64,000 nt of DNA from Datnioides undecimradiatus (lineage: Eukaryota > Chordata > Actinopteri > Lobotiformes > Datnioididae), in contig WARS01004318.1 in the NCBI GenBank assembly GCA_008933995.1, positions 1,013,589-1,077,588 on the forward strand, written 5' to 3'. Of this stretch, positions 1-10,309 are shown piece after piece. The notes beneath the pieces are model-generated. The model did no database searches. It worked only from the letters and a program-made list of their open reading frames with translations, and was not told the DNA's origin. Each line of letters begins with the position of its first letter. Positions within the stretch are counted from its first letter, which is position 1. A program made the position numbers and the translations under genes.

Positions 1-106
1 GGGTCCTGTACCGCCTCGAGCAATGAGTGTTCTTCAAGGCTTTTCCTCAGAGCACTTTTACAGGAGCACAAATTAGGTGTAAGGAATGCCTGTGTCGGCG
101 GGCGCG

Positions 107-132
107 CACACACACACACACACACACACACG
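107..132. repeat. (CA)n microsatellite
   Basis: Pure CA dinucleotide array followed by a short CGCG. It makes threonine/histidine or cysteine/valine strings in chance open frames on both strands, so open frames here are not genes. Confidence 0.95.
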
Positions 133-284
133 CGTGCTCAGGAAAGAGGCTGGGGGGGGGGGTAAAAAAAGAAAAAGGGGGCAGAAACTTGGATGACAGT
201 GAGGAAACGGAGGGCGTCATAAAGTGCGGAAAATAAGCTCTCACTTTCAAACGTTTACGGCGGCTCAAATATCTGATGATACCT

Positions 285-530
285 CTCATAGCTTTTAATC
301 TTTAATGTGAAAAATTAATCATCCCATTCATTATTTTAATAGCTGTCATTTTTCTCTCCCCAAAGTGATGATTTATAACCATTAAGCCCTGCGTAGGCTC
401 GTGTGAGAGGGATTTATCGTAATGTTTGCACCAGGTAGCCTCCAACCATATTTCATTACTCTGACAAGCCATTAAAATGCCCTGGTGATTAAACAACAGC
501 TCTGAGGTCAGCGTGCAGGGCTGTTTCTTT
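285..530. promoter_or_regulatory. CNE-like block (candidate enhancer)
   Basis: About 245 bases of AT-leaning, non-repetitive sequence with clustered homeodomain-type cores. TTAATCATCCC near 315-325 resembles a bicoid/OTX site, and several further TAAT/ATTA cores occur up to 480. No convincing open frame or splice pair crosses it. The texture is that of a teleost conserved non-coding element. Conservation itself was not tested. Confidence 0.35.
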
Positions 531-559
531 ACCCGTGCAGGAGCGGGAGCAGTGTAAGC

Positions 560-700
560 CAGGCAGGCGGGGACCCGCAGCCCAGCAGAGCCCTTTCCCG
601 CCCCTGCCCCTGGACGAGCGGCGGCGGTGCTTATAGATCTGTTGTGCAGCGCGAGGGCGACGGGGCCGGATGAGAGTGATGCACACGCACAAGAGCCGCG
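560..700. other. CpG-rich patch
   Basis: GC-rich stretch with many CpG pairs between two AT-rich blocks. It could be a small CpG island, but no TATA box, first exon or convincing donor site follows. The open frames on the minus strand here (302-815) look like GC-driven chance frames. Confidence 0.3.
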
Positions 701-1127
701 ATGAAATAAAGTTAAGAATGGGGCTATTATACGCCTCCTCCCCCTCTGAGGGCTGACGCCGTGATAGCCGCGCACTTGGAGGAAAAACTCTGGCTGCAGA
801 TACTTTAATATCCATCCGTCTGCGCCGCTCGGCTCGTTCCAGGAGTTATTCTGCGATCATGTGTTGCCTTTTATGCCTCTGGTGTGCCCTGCTTCTATCT
901 CTCGTATTGATTTCCTGCTCGTCCGAACAGGCAGGGGCGTGCTGAGGACATCTGGGGGTGAAGCGGCGGCGTTACTGGCGGCTGGCCCCCACAAACCCAC
1001 CTCACCTTATTGCTCACGCTCATGAGAAAAACGGCAGGTTTTGCAAAACAGGCGACATTTCGACTGCGAGTTAACAAGGCGGCGTGTTAAAGGAGGGTTT
1101 AAACTGATCCGATGGCACAAATGCACA

Positions 1128-1185
1128 GTATCACCCACTGTTATGATTGTGCAACCAGCTTCGCCCCCTGGTGGACACTCGAAAG
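1128..1185 (-). mobile_element. Degraded teleost interspersed repeat with CCACCAGGGGGCGA core
   Basis: Read on the minus strand, the sequence gives CCACCAGGGGGCGA followed by a CTGGTTGCA-like phrase. From memory this resembles a common fish repeat with a similar core and downstream phrase. Only a fragment is recognisable, and the family name cannot be fixed without a library search. The core also matches the CTCF consensus. Confidence 0.4.
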
Positions 1186-1214
1186 AATGCAGGTCAATGC
1201 ATTTCTGCATCAGC

Positions 1215-1320
1215 CTCAAGCTACACTCACGTTTGAGAGGCGAAGGTGGGTGGAGGGGTGCTGACTCGGCTGCAATCCGACACCTCACCACTAGATGCCG
1301 CTAAAATATACATTTAAATT
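1215..1320 (-). mobile_element. Degraded teleost interspersed repeat (GGCATCTAGTGGTGAGG type)
   Basis: The minus strand reads AGCGGCATCTAGTGGTGAGG and then a diverged tail with CCCCTCC. This phrase resembles a dispersed non-autonomous repeat seen in many percomorph fishes. No terminal repeats are clear, so the boundaries are approximate. The core also resembles a CTCF site with one mismatch at a key position. Confidence 0.4.
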
Positions 1321-1427
1321 TATAGTTTTGAAAAATGTGAAGTTTGGCTACAGATAAACGGAGCCAGCAGAAATCTGTAGGAATGTGTTTTGACTGGTGA
1401 ATTCACATCTGCTGACACGATGCGCTA

Positions 1428-1480
1428 CACAGCAGCCGGCCACCAGGGGGCGATCCAGGTGTTTCGGCTTGTTGCCCACC
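1428..1480 (+). mobile_element. Fragment of a teleost repeat carrying a CTCF-like core
   Basis: The phrase GCCGGCCACCAGGGGGCGAT followed by CCAGGTGTTTCGGCTTG resembles a dispersed fish repeat usually reading GCCACCAGGGGGCGATC...TTTTGGCTTCAC (from memory). A second related copy lies near 45.6 kb in this window. The core fits the CTCF consensus in plus orientation. Confidence 0.45.
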
Positions 1481-3195
1481 TCTATACACGGCCCGTGGTC
1501 TGGTGCACACTGATGTCGTACGCACGCTGGTCAACTCGAGTGTGTAGCATTGAATTGTGATGCATTTGTCATGTTTCGCTGCTGCAGTGCGTTCGGATCA
1601 GGAAGTTGCTGTTCACCGCCACCGTAACGCCGCAGCCCTGGCGCTTTGATGTTCCGGACAGCTGGAATGAAAACCCCAGCCCGTTGTTTTGTGCAGCAAG
1701 GCGGTGTCAGTGCGTTTGGCGAGCTATCTGACAGAATAAGGACGACGCGGGGATGAAACAACAAGCAGGAGTGGCCAGAAACACGAGGCACGGTGTCAAA
1801 GAGCGCTCCGGCCGTGGCGAGCGGCGCGTTAAATGTCTGATTTTTATGCACGAAGGGGGAAAAGTTGGAGTTTTGCGAGTTGAAATGGACAGATGTCGCT
1901 TGAGAAGTAGCAGGAGAAGCAGCAGCCTGCAACACAAAATGGATTCCCAGCCAGTCCCAGCGGAGGGAGCTGATTGAACAGCAGGCCGGGGAGCTGGGGG
2001 AGGATTTAACTCCCCTGCATGTATGTTCATGTCTAATGTCCTGCGTCCAATGGGCTGGATTGATCACCGATGCCACGTCTGACAGTGACTGACAGCGGCT
2101 GTAATTGCTATGTTAGCTTTGGGAAAAGAGCAAACTACCATGGCGGGAGCGCGTGGATGAAACATGCCGGCGTTTCAGTCCAGCTGTGGATATTACATCA
2201 CTGGTACACAATAGCTGCGGATGTGCCTGGATGCCTGAGCGCTGCGAGCAGCCTGATTAATGGATGTGATCAGCGCCATTTGTAGCATGATGGTGTCATG
2301 AAAAACACCCAAACACCTGCTGCGACTCCCAGTTGTTGTTTACGCTCAAACCACGGATAAACACATGTAACGGATATTCACCGTTTAACCCGACACTGAT
2401 TATGATTGCAAACTAATTCCCGGCCATTATTCCGAGTGTGACAGCACCCGAACTGAAAGCAGCGCGTGTAAACAACCCGGGTATCCTGATATTAGGCCTC
2501 GGTCCAAATCTAGCATTTAGCGGCTAAAACACGTGTCATATACCGACATCAGCTGGGGCTCAGGAGCGTGTTGGTGCAATCTGAAGGAGCGTCTCTGCTG
2601 ATTTAACCACAGTTTGCAACACGCGGCCTCCTGCATGTTTACAGCCGGCTCCGCGTGCTGTAAACAAACCGACACAAGCATTAAACAAACTTTAGCATTA
2701 AGAAAGACTCGGACATCGACATGTGCAAACATCACAATGCAGACTTTTTCAAGAAGGTGAGAGAGCAGCAAATATAATGTCTGCACAGTGCATGTAGAAT
2801 ATTAATTTTCATCCGTCTCTAAAGGTTAAAGGTCATTAATCCGTGTAAACAAATTAGATCGTGCGGAAACGTGTTCGCTGTCAGGCCTCAGTGCATCTTC
2901 ATGCTGAGTGAAACCAGAGCAAGCAGTGGTGTGGTGTTCATCGGTGCAGAGGAGGAAGCGTCGCTCAGATTCCACTTAAAGTGACACAGCACGTTGAAAA
3001 TACGTGATTGTAGCACGTACGAACAGCTGAAGCTATTCATTTTAAATTATTTAAGAGCTAAATCCACAAGAATGCATCTTATTTCACGAACTCTCGTGTT
3101 TTGCATGTAAAATTATATGTTTTTAATTAAAAGAGATGCTCATTAATCTTTAGAGCACATCTCTGGTTATAGTGTGCATCTATTTAAGAGCATAT
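1481..3195. other. Non-coding DNA, no gene seen
   Basis: Single-copy-looking DNA with no recognisable gene, RNA or named repeat. The open frames between 1531 and 2786 show no domain, no plausible splice structure and no codon bias. Local AT-rich pieces at 2400-2450 and 2790-2880 contain TAAT/ATTA cores and could be weak regulatory blocks. Confidence 0.5.
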
Positions 3196-3204
3196 GCAAA
3201 GAAA

Positions 3205-3400
3205 AACCAAAACAGTGCAGCTAGCTAGCAGCTAGCGACAGAATGCTACGCCGGTCACCGTGGTAACCGGCCCGCTGGCTCTCAGGCTCACTCCAGAACT
3301 CTGCAGGTTTCATCTGGACTTTAAGCACAGCACAGAAACGCGCTGAGTTACTTCCCATCAGTGGCCAGCGACGCCGGCTTAAAGCACATTAAACAGCAGA
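3205..3400 (+). repeat. Diverged interspersed repeat, copy related to 42.2 kb
   Basis: Contains a GCTAGCTAGC tandem, then GAATGCTACGCCGG, and about 60 bases later TCATCTGGACTTTAA. The same order recurs at 42225-42420 as GCTAGCTAGC, CATGCTACGCTGG and TCATCTGAACTTTAA. This suggests two old copies of one dispersed element in the same orientation. The family is not identified. Confidence 0.4.
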
Positions 3401-3479
3401 GAGATATATTGGCAGAGAGATGGGATTTCAGGCCGTGCCAGCTTCTAAAAACTCTGTGTTGTTAACATTTACAGCTCCT

Positions 3480-3757
3480 GTTCCTCCGGGAGCGAAGTGA
3501 TCATCAGTGAAATCACTCTCATAGATTTGAAAGCCTCAACTGAAAATTGGGACATATACCGTCGGCCATGGCAATTTTATTTCCCCTCGCCGCTGACGCT
3601 TGGACCCGCCGCCGATGAATGTTAGAACATCCCGTGTTGGCCGCCTGTGCTCGCCGCGCCGGTCCAACAGTTGTCACTGCGACAGAACAAAAGCTGCAGA
3701 GGGAAATTTGCATCCTAATGTGTCTGACGTCTCGTGTTTGTTGTGTCCCCGGTGAGG

Positions 3758-3808
<51 letters not shown>

Positions 3809-3970
3809 TAGTGCTAATTTGTAATAGATATCAAAATTCCCAGCATTAAAAAGTTAATTACCGCAGCAAATACAGCCGTGATAAATGGCAGATAGCAACG
3901 TTTCTGCAGATGAGTGTCGTTTCCACCAACCAGAAAAATGATATTTAGCATCCAGCTGCACTTCTGGATG
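3480..3970. promoter_or_regulatory. CNE-like block with perfect POU octamer, split by CA repeat
   Basis: A perfect octamer ATTTGCAT lies at 3706-3713 and is followed at once by CCTAATG, pairing a POU site with a homeodomain core. After the CA array at 3760-3801 the AT-rich part continues with GTTAATTACC and further TAAT cores. There is no coding signal. Enhancer function is inferred from motif content. Confidence 0.35.
3760..3801. repeat. (CA)n microsatellite
   Basis: About 21 uninterrupted AC/CA units within otherwise non-repetitive DNA. Confidence 0.97.
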
Positions 3971-4026
3971 CAGGAGGAGGAGGAGGAGGTGGAGGAGGAG
4001 GAGGAGAGAGGGGAGGAGGGAGGGAA
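3971..4026 (+). repeat. (GGA)n purine tract
   Basis: Homopurine GGA/GAG array with one GGT interruption, ending in GGGAGG units. Such tracts can form triplex structures. The serine-rich open frame on the minus strand is an artefact of it. Confidence 0.93.
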
Positions 4027-4079
4027 AGGTACTTTGTAATTCTGAATATTTTTTTTCGCACTTAGTAGTTTTTCATCCA

Positions 4080-4880
4080 TCATGAGTAATATTAAATCCC
4101 AGCTGGTCAGACGCGAGGCCTGACGTTTTTATTACGAAACAAACTACTGCTGAAATGAAAGCTTGTCGGAGTTGCGCGAACCCCGACTCTACAAGAGTCG
4201 ATTAAAATACATGTTCAAATGAACGGTGGTGATGACAAGTTTACCATATCTCTTGAACTTTTTAATGTACCCGCCACGATTTCAAAGGAGGAAATTAAAT
4301 ATTAAGGCTATTATCTAAGCTGTTCCCAATATTATCCAAGCTAAGTTATTTATACAGTACAGTAATAATTACGTTATATAAGCCGGTTTTCATTTCTGAG
4401 CCGACGTAATGATCCAGAGGTGGCTGGTTTGTGGTTTTGCAACCTAAAACGAGTAACCTAATTTATATATTTGCTGCAGCAAAGCCCAACAAGATTATAC
4501 AGATTTATTGTAGCAGTCCCAGGTGGATATTGTGAATGTAAATATATTTATAATTTATGATCAAGGAGACAGATCATTCCTTTATACGGTGGATGAGGAG
4601 CAGAGGCCGGCGCACGCTCACAGAACTTCTTGTGCATCTGGTGAAACAAAAAGAAAAAGAAGAAGAAGTGAATTATTATCTGCTCCGATTGGAGAAGAAT
4701 CACAGTAAATCTGGCGCGTATTCTCGAACCCGATCACCGCTGTTATCACCCACCGGTGAGTCGGTAAATACTCTGGCTGACATTTGAGGGAGGTTAGTGT
4801 GCTCAGAGAGCGGAGTGGAAGTGCAGGCTCAGATGAATTTGTCTGACAAATGCTCCTGGAGTATGTGCGTTGTCGATCAG
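4080..4880. other. Non-coding DNA, no gene seen
   Basis: AT-rich DNA up to about 4560 with a short palindromic GACTCTACAAGAGTC near 4185-4199, then mixed sequence. The overlapping small open frames between 4523 and 4953 on both strands have no recognisable protein features. Confidence 0.5.
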
Positions 4881-4894
4881 GTTTCGGCGAAAGG

Positions 4895-5340
4895 CCCTGA
4901 CTGGGATTTGAGTCTGACTGAGCTGCTAAAGCATGCCAGATCACTAATTGCACAATTTAAACCAAAGTCCCTGGCATTGTCATTTGAAATGGAGGGAAGA
5001 GCCATTGCTTAATCAGTGAGCTCAACATAGATCTGTGAGGCTCTCCACCGAGGAGCCCCAGACGCACGCGGCTGAAGCTCAGTGTCAACAGCCAAAGCAA
5101 AGACAAAGCGTTTGGCGGGCCGCCGGCGCGCGAATGAGCCGCTTATGATCCGACGACGCCGCTGCTGTTGGGTTGATGGAACCGGGCCAGGCGCCGAGCG
5201 CTTGCGCGCTTGACAGCGTGTTTACCTCATTTAATTGCTCGTATATGGAGCAGTCAACTGTTGCTCACAGTTGGTATGGCGAAGTTTACGCGTTATTCGG
5301 CGTCTTCTAAAGGCATCAGACAACTGGCGGGCGCAATTCA
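4895..5340. promoter_or_regulatory. CNE-like blocks with FOX and homeodomain motifs
   Basis: Two sub-blocks stand out. The first, 4895-5035, contains CACTAATTGCACAATTTAAA. The second, 5195-5340, contains TGTTTACCTCATTTAATTGC, a perfect FOX core (TGTTTAC) next to an ATTTAATTG homeodomain core. A GC-rich patch with CpGs lies between them. No exon is evident. Confidence 0.35.
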
Positions 5341-5619
5341 GCCGCCATCCCACTGCTTCATTGCTTACGCCTCGCTTCAAAGTCACGGCACGCCATCATC
5401 GGGAGCGTCGGCGTCTGGAAGGCCCCAAAGGAACACTGGGACATGTGGAGGAGGAGCCAGGGATCCCACCAGGAGCCTGCACGTGACACCCAGGATCAAG
5501 CCTCCTGGAAAACCCTTCGATGGACTGAAGCTCTGATGACGTGAATCCAGACGAGCAGACTCTGCACGTCGCAGTCCTGCAGACGCCTTTCCTGCAGGTT
5601 CATCCAGAGAAAACACTCA

Positions 5620-6030
5620 TTTCCAGGAAACTCAGAAGCGGGAAATGACTGGGGAAAATACAAAAGTCAGGTAAAAAGCTGATTTACTTCCAATGCATTA
5701 TAAAATCACAGCTTTGTTTAAATAAAAAGTGGAAATTATTTAAATTAAAATGATAAATTTATAAGAAAACTCTGATGATTCCTCGTTGCAAAATCTGATT
5801 TCTTTTCACTTTAATGTGAGAGAAAATTCAAGTTTTCTCATCAATTAAAGACTTCATTATGTTATTATTATTATTATTATTTTACCTACAGTGGCTCTAA
5901 AACAGCCGTCAGTGCGTTGTGTGTTTTATGAACCATTTGCAAAATATTTAGTCTGAAAACTAAAAAATAAAAACTGAGACACGCTGCGAGACCCAGAGCG
6001 GCGTCAGACTCGACTCTCGACTCTCGACTT
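5620..6030. other. AT-rich intergenic or intronic DNA
   Basis: AT-rich sequence with a short ATT trinucleotide run near 5863-5882 and a small tandem of CGACTCT near 6008-6028. No gene is visible. Confidence 0.6.
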
Positions 6031-6292
6031 ATTTCAATCAAAGGCGCCAATCAGTCGTCATCATGTTTGAGCGTCTGTATGTTCCTCTGAGGGTGTGACG
6101 AGTTCGCTGGGCGCAAACCTCCATTTCCTGTTTCAGGTGCAGCCTCCGCTGGCTGCAGGAGGAGCTGCAAACATTATGGCTATCGAGGCCGGGGCCAAAG
6201 GCTCTCGGTGAGAACATTAGCTCATCGCCCGGCGAGATGAAGCTGAACTGGAGGTGTTTTTTGTTTTTTTGGCTCGGGCCAAAAACGAGAGA

Positions 6293-6324
6293 ACACACAC
6301 ACGCACGCACACACACACACACAC
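6293..6324. repeat. (CA)n microsatellite, interrupted
   Basis: CA array interrupted by GCACG, separated from a second and longer array by 26 unique bases. Confidence 0.95.
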
Positions 6325-6350
6325 CATCAGGGAGGACGGGGTGGAGCTGC

Positions 6351-6352
6351 AC

Positions 6353-6424
<72 letters not shown>
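6351..6424. repeat. Long (CA)n microsatellite
   Basis: About 36 CA units with one CG interruption. It is the longest CA array in the window and a likely Z-DNA-forming tract. It generates the poly-cysteine/valine and poly-threonine/histidine open frames on the two strands. Confidence 0.98.
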
Positions 6425-6426
<2 letters not shown>

Positions 6427-6544
6427 CTGCACAAAGTCAGAAGAAGAAAATAAAAAACACTGCCCCGGAGTCAATTCCACACTCAAGCAACATCCGTCTC
6501 TGATCTGGGAGCGTTCTTGCAGCGGCGGCACAACAAGAGTGATG

Positions 6545-6740
6545 CGGCACTGAAGGCCATGAATTAAAAAGTCAATATGTAAAACCATAGAGGGATGCCA
6601 TTTTGAAAAAGCGTTCCATCAATGGAAATCATATTAACATGATAAAGGGCAGATTGGGAGGCGAGGGCATTGATTCTGATGCCAAGCTTAGGCCCGCCAT
6701 CATCCACCTCGGGCTTCACACATGTTAATGAACGCACCGC
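6545..6740. promoter_or_regulatory. CNE-like block
   Basis: Balanced, non-repetitive block with AATTAAAAAGTCAATATG, GATAAAGG, ATTGATTCTGATGCC and CATGTTAATGAACG. The motif content is homeodomain and GATA-like. It has no coding structure and is followed by a G-rich tract at 6760-6860. Confidence 0.4.
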
Positions 6741-6763
6741 AAAACAAAACAAAAAAAAAACAG

Positions 6764-6870
6764 AGGTGGGGGCCGTGGGCGCGGGCAGGGGGTGGGGGGC
6801 GGCGGCGGGGTCACACCAGGGGAGAGGCGTGGCTTTAAAGCAGCAGGGCAGGGAGGGTCGGCGGGCGCCC
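6764..6870 (+). other. G-rich tract (possible G-quadruplex)
   Basis: Runs of three to six G alternate with GC and A on the plus strand, giving at least four G-tracts within 40 bases near 6780-6815. This can fold as a G-quadruplex in principle. No promoter is assigned. Confidence 0.35.
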
Positions 6871-7167
6871 CGGTGAGCTGCACCTCTGGCGTCTGAGTGT
6901 CGCTCCCGGATTGTTTTGCGAAGACGAACTTTCGGGGAGGTGGCGACTCGCACACGTTCTCTTTTTGGCGAGCTGGGAGTGGATCCAATTAGAAGGAAGC
7001 CTGGGAGAGAAAGATGAAGTGCTCTAATGCCACCCAGAGACCGAGAGAGCAAGAGCAGAGAGAGCAGAGGATTCACCCCCTGTTGACCATGACTACAGAC
7101 ACATAGCCTGCGGGATGGAGCATCCAAGGCTTCACACACACATACAAAGAGAGGGAGAGTGTGTATC

Positions 7168-7195
7168 TGTGTGTGTGTGTGTGTGTGTGTGTGTG
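7168..7195. repeat. (TG)n microsatellite
   Basis: Fourteen TG units flanked on the left by purine-rich GAGAGGGAGAG. Confidence 0.95.
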
Positions 7196-7400
7196 ACATG
7201 AAAGCAACAAGGCAGTGCTGCGAGGCCAAACAGATGAATTACTTATCAAAGACGTGCACAGCAGACCGGCTATGAGGCTGCAACACACAGACAGCTGGGG
7301 CATTATCAATTCACCTTCAATTAGCTGTCCTTGGCACCGCCTGCCAACCGGACCTGGAGTATCAGCGCACTCACAACGCACAGGCTCATTCAAAAAAAAG
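7196..7400. promoter_or_regulatory. CNE-like block
   Basis: Contains GATGAATTACTTATCAAAG, CATTATCAATTCACC and TTCAATTAGCTGTCC, a dense set of homeodomain-type cores with a GATA-like core. It lies next to a TG array. Regulatory role is inferred. Confidence 0.4.
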
Positions 7401-7607
7401 AAGGAAGGAAAGGAGGAAAGGAAACGAGGATCAGGTGGATCCTTTTGAGGAATTCAATTAAAACGGTGTCGAAATTAGAAAAAAAAAAGCGAGGGAAGGA
7501 AAACAGACGCAGTTGAGACGCAGAGGGATGAAAGCAGAGCGGATTATTTTCAATGCATCGGAGGCAAAGACGAAACGGGGAGGGGGGGAGGAGAGCGCTC
7601 CCTCCTC

Positions 7608-7920
7608 GGAGTCTGATGGCACAGCACCTTTGTTAAATATGAACTAATTAAGTGGAAAAATGAAAGTGTTTCATCTTCATTAGTATCAGACAATAGGACT
7701 ATGAAACATAATTGAGAGTAGTTCCACTTTAATAGAATGAACAGAAGTCATTTGGTATTGAAATGTGCAGGGTGATTTAGCCCAAAGAAAGTGTATTATT
7801 AGATTTAATAGAATACCTACACATGATCAATGCTCAGAGCACAGGTGGTAGTTTGTCTCGGGTTCTTCAAACGATTAGGCCGACGGAATAATGGCCAGCC
7901 GGATCCGCGTTGCTCCCGCA
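7608..7920. promoter_or_regulatory. Strong CNE-like block
   Basis: Over 300 bases of low-CpG, AT-leaning unique sequence. It includes CTAATTAAG at 7644-7652, TCATTAGTATCAGACAATAG (homeodomain plus SOX core), CATAATTGAG and several more TAAT cores. It has no long open frame and no repeats. By eye it is one of the best candidates for deep conservation in the window. Confidence 0.45.
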
Positions 7921-8860
7921 TTGATTACGCGGAGCGGCCCATTTTTCATGAAGCGCGGCTCCACACGCCATTTATTAAGCCTTTACACACGTGACGTAAC
8001 AACTGGCAGCTGCAGGACGCACCACGCACGCCGGCTGCAGAGGGGGGTGGGGGGTCAGGACGCAGCGGCGTCGATGACGACGACGCCGATGGTGATGACT
8101 TATCGGCACGGACTGCGCGGCCAAAGGTACGTGGACGTGTTTGCGTTTGACCGTATGCAGCAGCACATGTCAGGGGTTTGCTGCAGGAGCATCAGCGAGC
8201 TGTTGGAAGCAAGGTCAGAAGAGCCAAGCTGCATCATTACCTGCTCTTATGACAGGTCTTCAAACTGCATTCAGGGGGGATTTAAAGGAGATGGCAGGTG
8301 GGAGGGGCTCTGACAGGTAAATCCAGCTGTGGTTGGATGGGTCTGACTCGTGGCTCTTTGCAGATCAGACCACGTTCCTCTAAACCAGACTGGAAAAACC
8401 ATTTCTTCATGAGAACTGGTGCCACAGAGTCAGAGTCACATGACACACAGGCAGCCTCCAGGGTGTCCACATACTTTTGGCCATTACACCCAAAGCAAGG
8501 AAGAGCCCCCCGTACTTCTGTGCAGAGTTTAACTCATGCAGCGTGGTTGTGACCCCCCCCCCCCCGCCGGATCGCGCAGAAGCAACACGGTCATTTTTAA
8601 AAAACACGAGTGCATCACAGAGCTCGGCCATATTGAAACGGCTGTCTTGAGAAAACAGCGGGTCTTTATCACTTCAAAGGCTGACATCCCTCCGGCGTCT
8701 CGGGGAAGCCGTGACTGGCACTCGTACAGCCCTCTTTCTGCTGCATTTGTCCAATCTTAGAAAGCCCAGAGTCAGGAAACACAAGGTCTTTTCAAAGTTA
8801 GTCAACAGGCCTTTGAAGCGCAGCCAACGGAGTCAGCAACCCAGCGACAAGGTGCCGAGC
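7921..8860. other. Non-coding DNA with a poly-C run
   Basis: Mixed sequence. The 140-residue plus-strand frame at 7891-8313 shows no domain and is judged a chance frame. A run of 14 C at 8552-8565 is the only repeat. Confidence 0.5.
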
Positions 8861-9175
8861 CATTATCATTCAATAGACAGCCGGGATTTTGCATATTTAA
8901 CAGGAAATTTCACTTTGCTTTTTTGACACGGGGCATTATGCATCCTCTGTACATAAAATCCATCAGCACCTTGCCAATTTGGTTTGTGCTTTTCCCATTT
9001 CGCTGGGGAAATGTGTTTCTCTTGCAATGCACACGCCGTTCAAAACATGCAACGGAATTAAATTATATGTTTGTTTGGACAAACAAATTGGACCACAGGT
9101 TCAAGGTAAAAACCGCGCCGCTCGTTTGTTTATTTATTTCGTTAGCTTGTTTGTTTTAGCGCTGATATAACCTCC
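8860..9175. promoter_or_regulatory. CNE-like block
   Basis: AT-leaning unique block with GCATATTTAACAGG, GGGCATTATGCATCC, an internal GTTTGGACAAAC palindrome (about 9071-9082) and GGAATTAAATTATATG. POU/homeodomain-like motifs are clustered. The overlapping open frames at 8923-9170 have no recognisable features. Confidence 0.38.
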
Positions 9176-9179
9176 GGGG

Positions 9180-9735
9180 TGGAAAGAGCCTTAAATTGTG
9201 ACATTTGTTATCTGCGGAGGCCAAAACGCTGCTCTCAGATCAGGTTTCTCACAGAAACCAGGGTTTAGGCTTCAGACGCAAACAGCACAGAGAAAATAAA
9301 ATATCAGGTCTTGTTTGTTTTTCATATATTACCGTTTGGTCTGATGATAAACTGTATATTCCACAAACTAATCGCACCCTGGTGCTTGCATCTCGTGCAG
9401 ACGTTCCCTGTGTTTCCACTGCACAAACGGGCTGGAAGCAGAGAAGCATCTGCGCATCAGGATATCAGGGTTCTTTCATTGTATTGGCTTAAAAAAACAC
9501 TGCATTGCTTTTTAATTAAACGTTAAAATGAATGCTAACCAGCAAATGTTCCTTCCTGGGTTCTGATTGCTCAAAAAGCACAAATACAAACGCAGATTTC
9601 CACTGTTTCAGCTTTTTATGTCGTGCATGTGTTGGTGTTTTATTTACACTTTTAGTTTTAACTTGAAATGACTTAAAGTATCGCAGTATATCCCAATATA
9701 TTCAGATTATAGCTCATGTATTTTGGCAAATATCG
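9180..9735. other. Non-coding DNA, no gene seen
   Basis: AT-rich in the second half. No repeats, RNA genes or convincing exons. Confidence 0.5.
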
Positions 9736-9739
9736 CATC

Positions 9740-9963
9740 GTCGGGTTCCTGTCCATGCACAGCCCAAGCTGATTGGTGGACAACAACGATCTACCAATCA
9801 GGAAGCAGGTGCAGCAGCGAGTGTCCACTCCTGCGTCCAAATACGATCAAACCTGGATCCTAAGAAGCAGGATGTCGACAGTAAAATGTCAAACTCGAGG
9901 CTGTGAAACAACCCACAGGTGGCGTCAGCGTGGTTACGTCCACTTCCCTGATGCAGTCTATGA
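9740..9963 (-). mobile_element. Non-autonomous DNA-element fragment (CATAGACTG end)
   Basis: Read on the minus strand from 9963, the sequence begins CATAGACTG, then GTGGACGTAACCACG and TGACG. This matches from memory a dispersed teleost element whose end reads CATAGACTGTATATAAA...GGACGTAGCAACCGTGACGTCA. An ACTCGAGGCT phrase at 9892-9901 also fits that family. The opposite end is not clear, so the left boundary is approximate. The copy is diverged and non-coding. Confidence 0.5.
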
Positions 9964-10309
9964 TTAAAACCAACGATAAACACACAACAGACCCACAACG
10001 CTGTCACACAAAGCAGCCGTAATGCCTTTAATACGGGAGCCGTCAGGTGCTTTTGTCACGCGTCCTGTGGATTTAAACGTCTGGAGCTGGTTTCCGGACT
10101 AACCCAGTTTGCAGTGATGTATAACAGTAATAAGGAGAGTCAGTGGTGGACAGCACAGCGGGAGAGCATGCTACGGGCGCGAACGCACGCCACTGGGGCG
10201 GTCAGCTGGCTGCGGAGCTGCATGTGCAGGAAGAAGCTGTGACGTGCAGGAGACGAATCAGGAAGAGGCTCTGAGCGCCAGAGACGACTGATGGCATCTG
10301 CTCGACAGC

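Noticed and set aside
4160-4205. GACTCTACAAGAGTC hairpin as a possible small RNA
   Set aside because: Stem is only six base pairs with a tiny loop, far too short for a microRNA precursor.
4730-4770. Plus-strand donor CCG|GTGAGT near 4755
   Set aside because: No paired acceptor or start codon with a convincing frame upstream.
6564-7229. 221-codon minus-strand open frame
   Set aside because: Depends on a TG array and G-rich tract read in reverse; it overlaps CNE-like sequence and has no domain.
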